The notes beneath the pieces were generated by a model. It made no database searches, was not told the DNA's origin, and worked only from the letters and a program-made list of their open reading frames with translations. Of a stretch of DNA of 64,000 bases, positions 16,272 to 25,072 are shown one piece after another. The stretch covers positions 124,001 through 188,000 of the forward strand of contig JAULAW010000005.1 of the NCBI GenBank assembly GCA_032654645.1, given 5' to 3'. Both the position numbers and the translations under genes were made by a program. Every line of letters begins with the position of its first letter. Position 1 is the first letter of the stretch. This stretch comes from CAITJF01 sp032654645 (GTDB lineage: Bacteria; Pseudomonadota; Gammaproteobacteria; Burkholderiales; Gallionellaceae).

Positions 16272-17231
16272 TTATTTCAACCAACCCTTGCGGTGAAAAA
16301 ACCAGAACGGCGCCAGCACTGACAGCGCCATCAGCAATAGCGCAAACGGATAGCCCAACCCCCAGTCCAATTCCGGCATATGGTGAAAGTTCATGCCGTA
16401 GATGGAGGCGATCAGCATGGGCGGCAGCAGCGTCACCGACCCTACGGAAAACAGGCGCACTACCTTGTTCTGGTTGATGTTGATAAAGCCGATAGTGGCA
16501 CCCATCAGAAAGTTGATCTTGTCGAACAGGAAGGCGGTGTGACCATCCAGCGAGTCGATGTCCTGCATTATCTGGCGCGCTTCTTCCAGTTGCGCCGGGT
16601 TGAGCAACTTGCTGCGCATCAGGAAGGATATTGCGCGGCGCGTATCCATCACATTGCGGCGGATGCGCCCGTTAAGATGCTCCGCGTGGGCAATACTGGC
16701 CAACACGGCTGCTGCATCCTTGTCGCTGAGCGCGGAGTTGAGCACCTTCTGGCTGACTTCCCCCAGATCGGCATACACCTCCTCCAGCGCATCGGCGGAA
16801 AATTCCACATCCATTGAATACAAATCTATCAGCACATCATTGCTGTTTTCCACATCACCGGTCTGCGCGTGGGTGCGCATTCGCAAGCTGTAGAACACCG
16901 GCAAATCTTCCTCATGCACGCTGAATAAAATACCTTCATACAGCACGAAAGCCACGGTCACGCTGCGCGACTTGCTCTCCTTGCCCAGCAGAAAATCCGA
17001 TCGCAAATGCAGTTCGCCATCCTGTTCGTAAAAACGCGCGCTGGCCTCGATGTCGCGCAGGTGTTCGGGCTTGGGCAGGGTAAGGTGGTAGGTCTGCTCT
17101 ACCCACTTGCGCTCTTCTTCGCTGGGGGCAACAACGTCAATCCAGATCGGGCGATCCGAACGGAGGCCAGCTTCCTCTGTCAGGTGAATCTGGCTGAGGC
17201 GGCCATTGTTCAGTGTGAAGGCGTTAAGCAT
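16272..17231 (-). CDS. corA: CorA-type magnesium/divalent cation channel
   Basis: 319 residues from the ATG at 17229-17231 (MLNAFTLNNGRL); longer in-frame starts up to 17360 give an unlikely leader. A long cytosolic domain with helical funnel (residues about 1-255) is followed by two C-terminal helices with the GMN motif in SIYGMNFHHMPELDWG, the signature of the ion filter. The very basic C-terminus (FFHRKGWLK) is normal for CorA, where it rings the pore entrance. It is a core gene, convergent with the cytochrome cluster. Confidence 0.92.
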   Translation of the reverse strand: MLNAFTLNNGRLSQIHLTEEAGLRSDRPIWIDVVAPSEEERKWVEQTYHLTLPKPEHLRDIEASARFYEQDGELHLRSDFLLGKESKSRSVTVAFVLYEGILFSVHEEDLPVFYSLRMRTHAQTGDVENSNDVLIDLYSMDVEFSADALEEVYADLGEVSQKVLNSALSDKDAAAVLASIAHAEHLNGRIRRNVMDTRRAISFLMRSKLLNPAQLEEARQIMQDIDSLDGHTAFLFDKINFLMGATIGFININQNKVVRLFSVGSVTLLPPMLIASIYGMNFHHMPELDWGLGYPFALLLMALSVLAPFWFFHRKGWLK

Positions 17232-17434
17232 GGCGGGTTTCCGGTTTGAACTGAATGCAAGATTAGCAGAACGCTGAGAAGCTGGGCAAAATCTCCCTAG
17301 AAAAAGCAGTTGGCGGTTTTGTAGATACAAGGGGCGAATAAATTCGCACAAATACAGCACAATGGCGTGAAGCTATGGGAAATCTTCCGCTAGCTGCCGC
17401 TTCTGGGATCAACCCAGATTATCCATTAGGCCGT

Positions 17435-17456
17435 CATTCCGGCATCCACCGGAATG
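17435..17456. repeat. Short palindrome CATTCCGG-N6-CCGGAATG
   Basis: A perfect 8-bp inverted repeat between corA and thpR, preceded by ATCCATTAGGCCGT. A nearly identical lead-in (GTCCATTAGGCCG) recurs at about 18180. It is related in form to the ATTCCCGC palindromes elsewhere in the window and is likely a REP-like genomic repeat. Confidence 0.6.
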
Positions 17457-17486
17457 GCAGGGTTTTTGCTAATGAACTATTTTGGA

Positions 17487-18029
17487 TCAACGTAGCGGGA
17501 ACCGCGCCAGCACCCGGTAGTTCGCGCCATGCTCATCGGATGCCGACTGTACCAGCACGAAGCTTTTCGCCTGCCATACGACCCTCTGCATCTCGGGCAG
17601 AGGCGCGTCGTTCCATCGCGCATGGCGCAGCAAGGTAATGTGCGGTTTGTATGGGCGCTGATCAAAATGAAAGCGGTGTTTTTTCAGGCTCTGCTCCAAT
17701 ATTTGCACCAGTTGCGCAAGTTGCGGCGGCACGGCGTGGGGTGCGGCAAACACAATGTGGTTGTGTCCCCAGTAGTGTGCCACATCGAAGGCCAGATCAA
17801 AAGAAGCGCCACCCGCCTCCTGCGCCGCCAGTTGCAAGGCTTCCAGCCGGTGCAGCACCACATCGCCGAGGAACACCAGCGTGGCGTGCAAGGTGCCGGC
17901 GCGCATGCTGCGCCCGCCGCAAAGCTTGTGCAACACTGGTTGCCATGCGGCAAGGGCGGCGCGTTCCACATCATCCGGCCACAGCGCAAAGAACACGCGA
18001 GCTGTTTTCTCATTAGAAAGCTTGTTCAT
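17487..18029 (-). CDS. thpR: RNA 2',3'-cyclic phosphodiesterase (2'-5' RNA ligase family)
   Basis: 180 residues with both catalytic H-x-T/S-x motifs of the LigT/ThpR 2H phosphoesterase family: HATLVFLG (about residue 48) and HITLLRHA (about residue 129). RVFFALWPD at the start is typical. These enzymes open 2',3'-cyclic phosphates in RNA and join 2'-5' ends in vitro. It faces away from panC across a 213-base divergent region. Confidence 0.92.
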   Translation of the reverse strand: MNKLSNEKTARVFFALWPDDVERAALAAWQPVLHKLCGGRSMRAGTLHATLVFLGDVVLHRLEALQLAAQEAGGASFDLAFDVAHYWGHNHIVFAAPHAVPPQLAQLVQILEQSLKKHRFHFDQRPYKPHITLLRHARWNDAPLPEMQRVVWQAKSFVLVQSASDEHGANYRVLARFPLR

Positions 18030-18242
18030 CCGGCGTAGCTTAGCATTTTGTTCAAATTTTGTTTGTGGCTACATGGGGCCATCTATGCGGTTTTGTTGAC
18101 AGCGCCTACAATGGCGCCAAATACAGAGTGTGCGTCACGCGCCCAGTTATTGGGCGGCTCAGCAACAATAAACCCGGGTTGTCCATTAGGCCGAGGGGTG
18201 GAGTGCTTATGCTTGATAGTGATTTTTTGATGAAAGGCTGAG

Positions 18243-19073
18243 TTGGAAATTATTTCTTCCATAGCGGACTTGCGCGCTAGTTTGCACGGCAAGGCGGGCA
18301 TTGCCTCCGTGCCGACTATGGGCAACCTGCACGAGGGGCATCTTGATCTGGTGCGCATCGCGCGCCAGCATGGCCAGTGCGTGGTGGTGAGCATTTTCGT
18401 GAACCCCTTACAGTTCGGTGCAAACGAGGATTTCTCCAACTATCCGCGTACCTTGGCGCAGGATAGTGAAAAGCTGGGCCAGTGCGGCGTGGATGTGGTG
18501 TTTACGCCAACCGAGCGAGATTTGTATCCACAGCCGCAACAAGTGACTGTGGAACCACCTCTTGCCAATGAATTATGCGGCGCGTTTCGCCCCGGCCATT
18601 TTCGCGGTGTGGCGACGGTTGTACTTAAGTTGCTCAACATCGTGCAGCCGCAGGTGGCGGTGTTCGGCAAGAAGGATTATCAGCAACTGTACGTCGTGCG
18701 CCAAGTGGCGGCGCAGTTGAATTTACCGGTTGAAATAGTTGGCGGAGAAACCGTGCGCGCGCCGGACGGGCTGGCGCTCAGTTCGCGCAACCAGTATCTG
18801 AGCGTTGCCGAGCGAACCGAAGCGAGTTTTTTGTATCAAACGCTGGCAGGTATGCGGCAAGCCACGCTGGATGGCGAGGCGGATTACGCCAAACTGGAGC
18901 GGCAAGCTGCGGAAGCGCTTACTGCGCGCGGCTGGCAGGTGGATTATGTGGCGGTGCGCGCCCAGGCGACGCTGATGCAACCGGAAAGCGGGGAGCGCGA
19001 TCTGGTGGTTCTGGCGGCAGCGCGGTTGGGGCGGACACGGCTGATTGATAATCTTGAAGTTTGCCTTAAGTGA
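18243..19073 (+). CDS. panC: Pantothenate synthetase
   Basis: 276 residues from a TTG start. It condenses pantoate and beta-alanine with ATP. The nucleotide-binding motif HEGH follows PTMGN (residues about 22-30), FVNPLQFG and FGKKDYQQL are conserved, and LSSRNQYLS is the KMSKS-like loop. The TTG start is chosen because homologues begin just here and no upstream in-frame ATG precedes a stop. It is followed by panD, which makes the beta-alanine substrate, so the two form a pathway pair. Confidence 0.95.
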   Translation: MEIISSIADLRASLHGKAGIASVPTMGNLHEGHLDLVRIARQHGQCVVVSIFVNPLQFGANEDFSNYPRTLAQDSEKLGQCGVDVVFTPTERDLYPQPQQVTVEPPLANELCGAFRPGHFRGVATVVLKLLNIVQPQVAVFGKKDYQQLYVVRQVAAQLNLPVEIVGGETVRAPDGLALSSRNQYLSVAERTEASFLYQTLAGMRQATLDGEADYAKLERQAAEALTARGWQVDYVAVRAQATLMQPESGERDLVVLAAARLGRTRLIDNLEVCLK

Positions 19074-19095
19074 TAGGCGCTATATAATGCGCGCC
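19061..19095 (+). promoter_or_regulatory. panD promoter inside the end of panC
   Basis: TTGCCT (19061-19066), a 16-base spacer, TATAAT (19083-19088), then a GCGCGCC discriminator. panD can therefore be transcribed independently of panC. The TATAAT-GCGCGCC pattern is repeated before fmdB and, with changes, before yajC and queA. Confidence 0.65.
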
Positions 19096-19117
19096 TAAAT
19101 TTTAGGAGAGTAACTCC

Positions 19118-19498
19118 ATGCAACGTATCATGCTCAAATCCAAATTGCATCGTGTACGGGTGACGCGCTCGGAATTGCACTATGAAGGCTCGTGCGCGAT
19201 AGACGATAATTTACTGGATGCCGCAGACATCAAGGAATATCAGCAGATTGATATTTACAACGTCACCAACGGCGAGCGCTTCACCACTTATGCCATTCGC
19301 GCGCAACGCGGCTCCGGCGTTATCTCGGTGAACGGCGCTGCGGCGCACAAGGCCAATCCGGGCGACATCCTGATCATCGCCACCTACGCGATGTACTCCG
19401 AACTGGAATTGCTGAAATTCCATCCGCAGCTTGTCTATGTGGACGAGCGCAACCGCATCATCGCCCAACGCGACAATATCCCCGCGCAAGCGGCTTAG
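19118..19498 (+). CDS. panD: Aspartate 1-decarboxylase (pyruvoyl enzyme)
   Basis: 126 residues, the normal size. It makes beta-alanine from aspartate for pantothenate. The self-cleavage site is seen as YEGS with Gly24-Ser25; Ser25 becomes the pyruvoyl cofactor. YNVTNGERFTTYAI and GAAAHKANPGD are conserved active-site segments. GGAG precedes the ATG at 19118; an internal ATG four codons later is possible. Confidence 0.96.
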   Translation: MQRIMLKSKLHRVRVTRSELHYEGSCAIDDNLLDAADIKEYQQIDIYNVTNGERFTTYAIRAQRGSGVISVNGAAAHKANPGDILIIATYAMYSELELLKFHPQLVYVDERNRIIAQRDNIPAQAA

Positions 19499-19504
19499 AA
19501 AGCT

Positions 19505-20875
19505 TCATATTTTGCGAGCCAGGACGGCTGCACAGCCGGTGTACGTTCCCGGTGTAAGTTCGCATAGCCGCTGTTTTTCAGCTTCAGGTATTTCCAGTGT
19601 CTGGATGAAAGCGCGCAGGCTGTCGCGGTTGATGCCGCCCTTGCCGCGCGTGAGGTCTTTCAGTCGGTCATAAGCGTTTGCGATGTTATAGCGGCGCATC
19701 ACGGTCTGGATCGGCTCGGCCAGCACTTCCCAACTGTTGTCCAAGTCTTCGCTCAGGCGTTGCGGATTGGCTTCCAGTTTGTTTAACCCCTTCAGGCAGG
19801 ATTCATACGCGAGCAGAGTGTAGCCCAGCGCTACGCCCATGTTGCGCAGCACGGTGGAATCGGTCAGGTCGCGCTGCCAGCGCGAGATCGGCAGCTTCTC
19901 GGAAAGGTGGCGCAGCAGGGCATTCGCCAGGCCGAGGTTGCCTTCCGAGTTTTCGAAATCTATCGGATTCACTTTGTGTGGCATGGTGGAAGAACCAACT
20001 TCCCCCGCTACTACTTTCTGCTTGAAATAACCGAGCGAGATATAGCCCCAGATGTCGCGGTTCAGGTCGATCAGAATGGTGTTGGCACGCGCGTAGGCAT
20101 CGAAAAGCTCTGCCATGTAATCATGCGGCTCGATCTGGGTAGTATAAAGGTTGAAAACTATGCCGCGTGCCTCGACGAATTTCCTCGCGAACGATTCCCA
20201 GTCCACGTCAGGATAAGCCGCAAGGTGTGCATTGTAATTGCCCACCGCACCGTTGATCTTGCCGAGAATTTGCACGTCGGACAGTCGCAAGCAGGCGCGT
20301 TGCAGGCGGTGCACTACGTTCGCCATTTCCTTGCCCAGCGTGCTGGGAGTCGCGGTCTGGCCGTGGGTGCGGCACAGCATCGGCAAATCAGCCAACTGGT
20401 GTGCGAGGTCACGCAGTCTGGCGATGAGCGCATCCAGCGCGGGTAGCATGACTTCGGCGCGCGCGTGTTTGAGCATCAGCGCATGGCTCAGGTTGTTGAT
20501 GTCCTCGGAAGTGCAGGCAAAGTGGATAAACTCCAGCGCCTTGCCGGTTTCCGGATTGCCCGAAAGTTTTTCGCGCAGCCAGTATTCGATGGCCTTCACG
20601 TCGTGGTTGGTGCGTTTCTCGATGGTCTTGATCTGCTCTGCATCCGCTACGCTGAACTGCGCAGCAAGCTGGTCAAGCTGAGCAACACTTGCCGTTGAGA
20701 ACGGCGCAAATTCAGCGATACCGGCTTCGGCGCTGAGCGCCTTGAGCCATTCAATCTCGATCAGCACGCGGTAGCGGATCAGCCCGAATTCGCTGAAATA
20801 ATTGCGCAGTGCATCCACCTTGCCGTGGTAGCGTCCATCCAGCGGAGAAAGGGCGGTGAGGGCGGTCAATGTCAT
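19505..20875 (-). CDS. purB: Adenylosuccinate lyase
   Basis: 456 residues, typical of the gammaproteobacterial/betaproteobacterial PurB form. It cleaves SAICAR and adenylosuccinate in purine synthesis. The family signature GSSTMPHKVNPIDFEN is present near residue 294, and the catalytic histidine segments are RTHGQTATPSTLG and FACTSEDINN. It is convergent with panD, with only six bases between the stops. Confidence 0.96.
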   Translation of the reverse strand: MTLTALTALSPLDGRYHGKVDALRNYFSEFGLIRYRVLIEIEWLKALSAEAGIAEFAPFSTASVAQLDQLAAQFSVADAEQIKTIEKRTNHDVKAIEYWLREKLSGNPETGKALEFIHFACTSEDINNLSHALMLKHARAEVMLPALDALIARLRDLAHQLADLPMLCRTHGQTATPSTLGKEMANVVHRLQRACLRLSDVQILGKINGAVGNYNAHLAAYPDVDWESFARKFVEARGIVFNLYTTQIEPHDYMAELFDAYARANTILIDLNRDIWGYISLGYFKQKVVAGEVGSSTMPHKVNPIDFENSEGNLGLANALLRHLSEKLPISRWQRDLTDSTVLRNMGVALGYTLLAYESCLKGLNKLEANPQRLSEDLDNSWEVLAEPIQTVMRRYNIANAYDRLKDLTRGKGGINRDSLRAFIQTLEIPEAEKQRLCELTPGTYTGCAAVLARKI

Positions 20876-21041
20876 GGCGGAGAAGTTGTGTAAATGGATC
20901 AGGCGCTATTTTACGTGAAAGCCGGACGTGCTGCGTGTGCTTGTCTGCACACTCTGCAACGCTGGCACGCAGAGATGGCATTGCCAAACAACCGCCTTTG
21001 CCGTAGCATGTCTTACCTTTATCTTACCTTGGGGCAAAAAC

Positions 21042-21302
21042 ATGGAAACCACCAAACTATCCAGCAAGGGCCAAGTCATTCTGCCCGCAGCCATTCGCGC
21101 CGCGAATCAATGGAAAGCCGGGGTAGAGTTTGCCGTTGAGGATACTGGCGATGGCGTGCTGTTACGTCCGCTCAAACCGTTCGCCGCCACCACGCTGGAT
21201 GAAGTGACTGGTTGCGCGGGCTATACCGGCAAGACGCACACCCTGGAGGAAATGGACAAGGCCATCACAGCGGAAACCAGGACACGCCATGCACGCCGTT
21301 GA
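21042..21302 (+). CDS. AbrB/VapB-type antitoxin
   Basis: 86 residues from ATG 21042. An N-terminal SpoVT/AbrB swapped-hairpin domain (METTKLSSKGQVILPAAIRA) binds DNA, followed by a C-terminal tail that would wrap the toxin. The sequence overlaps the toxin gene by 14 bases, the usual arrangement for coupled expression. Type II antitoxins of this form repress their own promoter. Confidence 0.88.
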   Translation: METTKLSSKGQVILPAAIRAANQWKAGVEFAVEDTGDGVLLRPLKPFAATTLDEVTGCAGYTGKTHTLEEMDKAITAETRTRHARR

Positions 21303-21678
21303 TGCCAATGTTTTGGTGCGTCTACTAACGGGTGACGATGTTGCGCAAGCAAAGCGCGCCGCTGCACTGTTCAAGAAAGAATCCATTTTCATCCCCAAGA
21401 CCGTCCTGCTTGAAACAGAATGGGTGCTGCGCCGCCTATATCGCCTTGAGCGTGACACTGTAGTCGGCAGCTTCCGAAAATTGAGCGGACTGGAAAATGT
21501 CGAACTCGAACAGCCGCTGGTCATCGCCCAAGCGCTGCAATGGTGCGAGGATGGCATGGATTTCGCAGATGCCCTACATCTGGCATCCAGCCACAGCGCC
21601 AGAAAATTTGCCACATTTGACGAACAAATGAAGAAAGATGCGCCGCCTGAGTCAAAGACGGTGATCCAACTGTTGTAA
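21289..21678 (+). CDS. VapC-like PIN-domain toxin ribonuclease
   Basis: 129 residues with the PIN metal site: Asp in MHAVDANVLVRL, Glu in LLETEWVLRRLY, Asp in GMDFADALHLA and Asp in FATFDEQM. The PIN fold cuts specific RNAs (tRNA or rRNA in known VapC proteins) unless bound by the antitoxin. All four acidic residues are intact, so it is probably active. Confidence 0.9.
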   Translation: MHAVDANVLVRLLTGDDVAQAKRAAALFKKESIFIPKTVLLETEWVLRRLYRLERDTVVGSFRKLSGLENVELEQPLVIAQALQWCEDGMDFADALHLASSHSARKFATFDEQMKKDAPPESKTVIQLL

Positions 21679-21746
21679 GCAGATGTTGTGAAATTGTTAC
21701 CGTTTAGAGTTGTAAACGCAGATTAATTGTGAGGAGTTTTCAGTTC

Positions 21747-22670
21747 ATGCATACCCATGACATTTCCAGGTGGCAACACGAGCACGTGTTTGATTCCGGA
21801 AACAATTTAGCAGAGCGCGGCGCCAAAGCCGTGATGTGGATCACTCTAGTCATGATGGTGGTCGAGATTACTGGTGGCTGGTGGTACAACTCCATGGCAC
21901 TGCTAGCAGATGGCTGGCACATGAGTTCTCATGCCTTGGCGCTTGGCTTGAGTGCTTTTGCATACGTGGCTGCGAGACACTATGCCCGCGACCCCCGCTT
22001 TGCATTTGGCACATGGAAAATCGAAATTTTAGCCGGCTACACCAGCGCCATTCTGTTGGTATGCGTAGCTGTCATTATGGTTGTGAGTTCCGTTGAGCGC
22101 CTGCTTTCGCCACAGCCAATTCATTACCAAGAGGCAGTGTTTGTCGCCGGTATCGGCTTAGCGGTTAACCTTCTGTGCGCCTATATTCTAGGTGGCGCGC
22201 ACCATCACGATGATCACGGCCATGACCGTCATCACCACGACTTAAATTTGAAGTCTGCGTATCTTCACGTAATTGCTGACGCAGCCACTTCCGTATTGGC
22301 AATTGTCGCCCTTGCAGGCGGCTGGCTGTATGGTTGGGCGTGGCTTGATCCAGTTATGGGTATCGTAGGCGCTGGGCTAATCATCATTTGGGCGCGCGGC
22401 CTGACCATTGAAACGGGAAAAGTCCTTCTGGATCGGGAAATGGATCATGGCGTAGTTGAAGAAATACGCGAGGTAATAGACACAGATTTTTCCAATGGAG
22501 GTTCTAGGTTGGCTGATCTGCACGTGTGGCGGGTCGGAAAGATGGCATATTCCGTCGCGCTCGTTGTAGTAACACATGACCAAGCGCTGACGCCTGAGCG
22601 AGTCAAAGCCGCCTTGCAGATACATGAAGAAATCGTGCATGCAACTGTCGAGATAAATCAGTGCACATAG
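21747..22670 (+). CDS. dmeF: Cation diffusion facilitator, DmeF-like Co/Ni exporter
   Basis: 307 residues from ATG 21747 (GAGGAG at 21731-21736; the GTG at 21729 would add six residues). Six helices with the CDF metal sites NSMALLADGWHMSSHALAL and LHVIADAATSVLAI, a His-rich loop between helices IV and V (AHHHDDHGHDRHHHD), and a cytosolic C-domain (LADLHVWRVGKMAYS). The N-terminal MHTHDISRWQHEHVF is typical of DmeF. Proton-driven efflux of Co2+/Ni2+ is known for the family. No dmeR repressor gene is adjacent. Confidence 0.85.
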   Translation: MHTHDISRWQHEHVFDSGNNLAERGAKAVMWITLVMMVVEITGGWWYNSMALLADGWHMSSHALALGLSAFAYVAARHYARDPRFAFGTWKIEILAGYTSAILLVCVAVIMVVSSVERLLSPQPIHYQEAVFVAGIGLAVNLLCAYILGGAHHHDDHGHDRHHHDLNLKSAYLHVIADAATSVLAIVALAGGWLYGWAWLDPVMGIVGAGLIIIWARGLTIETGKVLLDREMDHGVVEEIREVIDTDFSNGGSRLADLHVWRVGKMAYSVALVVVTHDQALTPERVKAALQIHEEIVHATVEINQCT

Positions 22671-22869
22671 CAAAAGCAGCGTTGGGGGCTACCACGCTTT
22701 CAACACGGATCTTTGGGTCGCTGCGCGCGCCACGACCGGTTAACGCAAGCGGTTAAATTTCTGCTTCCGAGAACATCGACTAACCGGATAGTGTCGATAA
22801 ATAATTTGCTTCGAGTTCAGTGACTGCTATGCAATCAGAAGTGGCCATTGAGGTGACAAGTGGAATCTA

Positions 22870-23952
22870 TCAGCGATTCTCAATAATCCCGCCGCCCAGG
22901 CAAACATCCCCATCATAAACGACGACTGATTGTCCCGGAGTGATTGCCCATTGCGCTGCGGTGAAGCTGAAGCTGGCATTGCCGCCGGATAATGTTGTGA
23001 TGCGGCAGGCCGCGTCGGTCTGGCGATAGCGGGTCTTGGCGGCATAGTCGCGTGCCAAGTCGGGCGCGTGTCCGCTGATCCAGTGCATCTCTAGCGCATC
23101 CAGATTTTTATTCAGCAGTGCGGGGTGGTCGTGGCCCTGCACCACGATCAGGCGGTTGCTGGACATGTCCTTATCCGCCACAAACCATGGCTCGCCAGTG
23201 GAATCTTTTCCGCCGCCTATACCCAACCCCTGACGTTGCCCCAAGGTATAGAACGACAAGCCCTGATGCTGCCCAACCACCTTGCCCTCTGGCGTGACCA
23301 TATCGCCCGGCTGGGTTGGGAGGTAGCGGTTGAGGAATTCGCGGAACGGGCGTTCGCCGATGAAGCAGATGCCGGTGCTGTCGTGCTTGGCATGGTTGGC
23401 TAGGCCGTGCTTGCGGGCGATTTCGCGCACTTCGGTCTTCAGCAGTTCGCCCAGCGGGAACATTGCCTTGGATAATTGCGCCTGGTTCAGGCGATGCAGG
23501 AAGTAGCTTTGATCCTTGCTCGCGTCATCCGCCTTGAGCAGTTGGAACAGCCCGTCCCGTTCGCGCACTTTTGCGTAATGCCCCATGGCAATCGCATCAG
23601 CGCCCAGGCGCATGGCATGTTCCAGAAATGCCTTGAACTTGATTTCCGTGTTGCACAGGATGTCCGGGTTGGGCGTGCGTCCGGACTCGTATTCGCGCAG
23701 GAAATAGCTGAACACTCGATCCTTGTATTCGCTGGCAAAGTTGACCGCCTCGATGGGAATGCCGATGACATCGGCAGCGGAAACCGCATCAATCAAATCC
23801 TCGCGCGAGGAACAATACTCATCATCGTCATCGTCTTCCCAGTTCTTCATGAACAGGCCGGTGACTTGATAGCCTTGTTGTTTGAGCAACAGGGCAGTAA
23901 CGGAAGAATCTACTCCGCCGGACATGCCAACCACGACATGCTCGTTAGCCAT
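22870..23952 (-). CDS. mnmA: tRNA-specific 2-thiouridylase
   Basis: 360 residues. It thiolates U34 of tRNA-Lys/Glu/Gln. The PP-loop GMSGGVDSSV (residues 9-18) binds ATP; the two catalytic cysteines are Cys100 in NPDILCNTEIKF and Cys196 in DSTGICFIGER. All are present at the usual spacing. Its ATG overlaps the end of the upstream Nudix gene by eight bases, a common pairing. Confidence 0.96.
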   Translation of the reverse strand: MANEHVVVGMSGGVDSSVTALLLKQQGYQVTGLFMKNWEDDDDDEYCSSREDLIDAVSAADVIGIPIEAVNFASEYKDRVFSYFLREYESGRTPNPDILCNTEIKFKAFLEHAMRLGADAIAMGHYAKVRERDGLFQLLKADDASKDQSYFLHRLNQAQLSKAMFPLGELLKTEVREIARKHGLANHAKHDSTGICFIGERPFREFLNRYLPTQPGDMVTPEGKVVGQHQGLSFYTLGQRQGLGIGGGKDSTGEPWFVADKDMSSNRLIVVQGHDHPALLNKNLDALEMHWISGHAPDLARDYAAKTRYRQTDAACRITTLSGGNASFSFTAAQWAITPGQSVVVYDGDVCLGGGIIENR

Positions 23953-24391
23953 AGTGCACGAGAAGATCGAGCGGATAGCGCCTGTCGGAAAGATAATCTT
24001 CCACGCAGCGCAACACCAAGGGGCTGCGGTGACGTGCCTGGCATGCGTGGATTTCTTCCGGCGTCATCCATACAGCTTGCAGGATTCCTGTGTCCAGTGG
24101 TTGGCCGGCCTCATGCCCGGTGATTACACCGGTAAAGGCAAAGCGCAGATAAGTGGTATCCGATTCGTCGGAATGCCAGCGGTAGATGCCGATCAAATGT
24201 TGGGGGGCAAAATGATAAGCCGATTCTTCGAGCGCCTCGCGCGCCACTGCAGCCAGCAACGATTCATTGGCTTCCAAGTGCCCGGCAGGCTGATTGAAGC
24301 GCAACCCTTGGGAGGTTTCTTCTTCCACCAGTAAAAATTTTCCGTCGCGCTCAATTACGGCAGCAACCGTGACGTTGGGTTTCCAGATCAT
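23945..24391 (-). CDS. nudJ: Nudix hydrolase, NudJ-like
   Basis: 148 residues with a Nudix box: GHLEANESLLAAVAREALEE, where the usual EExG ends as EESA. The first part (VAAVIERDGKFLLVEE) and the position directly before mnmA match NudJ (phosphatase of HMP-PP and nucleoside triphosphates). The ATG at 24391 has no clear purine-rich ribosome site. The exact substrate cannot be read from sequence. Confidence 0.85.
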   Translation of the reverse strand: MIWKPNVTVAAVIERDGKFLLVEEETSQGLRFNQPAGHLEANESLLAAVAREALEESAYHFAPQHLIGIYRWHSDESDTTYLRFAFTGVITGHEAGQPLDTGILQAVWMTPEEIHACQARHRSPLVLRCVEDYLSDRRYPLDLLVHYG

Positions 24392-24425
24392 CTTTAACGT
24401 GAAACTCGCGCAGCGCTACGTTTGC

Positions 24426-24459
24426 CCCCTCGCCCTCAGGGAGAGGGTTGGGGTGAGGG
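24426..24459. repeat. REP-like G/C-rich repeat CCCTC...GAGGG
   Basis: The segment begins CCCCTCGCCCTCAGGGAGAG and ends GGTTGGGGTGAGGG, a form of interspersed repeat seen widely in proteobacterial genomes between genes. It lies directly upstream of the nudJ start. Confidence 0.5.
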
Positions 24460-24521
24460 AAACGGGCATGGCAAGTTTCATTAATTATGGGCGGCATTGC
24501 TGCCATGCCCGTTAGTTCCAT

Positions 24522-24556
24522 AAAATAAAAAAAGCAGGGTTGCCCCTGCTTTTTTG
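24522..24556. terminator. Bidirectional intrinsic terminator
   Basis: AGCAGGG (24533-24539) pairs with CCCTGCT (24544-24550), flanked by an A run on the left and a T run on the right, so it works in both directions. It ends the minus-strand lysine-rich gene. Confidence 0.85.
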
Positions 24557-24569
24557 GTCGTGCACCAAA

Positions 24570-24800
24570 TTACTTAGCTGCTTCAGCTGCTTTGGCTTTC
24601 TTGGCTTTCTTTTCTTTCTTGGCTTTCTTTTCTTTTTTGGCTGGCTTTGCAGCCTCTTCTTTGGCTGGAGCAGGAGCAGCAGCCTTGGCAGGGGCGGCAG
24701 CTTCAGTCTTGGCAGGAGCGGCGGCAGGTACGTCCATGGCAACAGCGGAGAAGGAAGCGGCAGCAAAAACGGCAGCGATCAGTGTGGACAACAGTTTCAT
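24570..24800 (-). CDS. Small exported Ala/Lys-rich protein
   Basis: 76 residues from ATG 24800. A signal peptide (MKLLSTLIAAVFAAASFSAVA) is followed by a low-complexity tail of PAAAPAKTEAAAPAK units and then repeated KKEKKAKK. The mature part is about 55 residues, strongly basic, without other domains. The start is supported by AGAATTGGAG upstream and the signal peptide. Similar short secreted PAEK-rich proteins occur in betaproteobacteria without assigned function; binding to envelope polyanions is a guess. It has its own terminator. Confidence 0.75.
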   Translation of the reverse strand: MKLLSTLIAAVFAAASFSAVAMDVPAAAPAKTEAAAPAKAAAPAPAKEEAAKPAKKEKKAKKEKKAKKAKAAEAAK

Positions 24801-24908
24801 GTGAACTCCAATTCTTAAAGTAGATTGATAAACGTTTATGACACTACTTGTGTCAATCGCAATAACGCACCGCCATCCCTTTGGTTGACAGCCGCCAAGC
24901 GAAATTTC

Positions 24909-24995
24909 TGGTGCCGGGAGAGGGACTCGAACCCTCACATCCTCACAGACACTGGATTTTGAGTCCAGCGCGTCTACCAATTCCGCCATCCCGGC
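24909..24995 (-). tRNA. tRNA-Leu (anticodon CAA)
   Basis: The minus strand folds as an 84-base type II tRNA with encoded CCA (24909-24911). The acceptor stem is GCCGGGA/TCTCCCGGC-like, the D-loop GGTAGACGC, the anticodon loop CTCAAAA with anticodon CAA, a long variable arm (TGTCTGTGAGGATG) and the T-loop GTTCGAGTCCC. The 5' end is at 24995. Confidence 0.95.
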
Positions 24996-25040
24996 CTGGA
25001 AAGACGCGGATTATCCATGAAACGACCCGCTCCATCAAGC

Positions 25041-25052
25041 TACAATGCGGCC
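25041..25052 (+). promoter_or_regulatory. Possible -10 box and GC discriminator before queA
   Basis: TACAAT (25041-25046) is followed by GCGGCC, close in form to TATAATGCGCGCC at panD and fmdB. It lies 27-32 bases before the queA start. Confidence 0.4.
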
Positions 25053-25072
25053 ATTTGATGCAAACAAGCTTC

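Noticed and set aside
22671..22869. Second attC site after the dmeF-like gene, suggested by GCGTTGGGGGC
   Set aside because: No matching RYYYAAC box and no paired arms could be found around it.
24801..24989. Upstream extension of the lysine-rich protein starting MAELVDALDS
   Set aside because: This is the well-known translation of a tRNA-Leu gene; the true start is ATG 24800 with a signal peptide.
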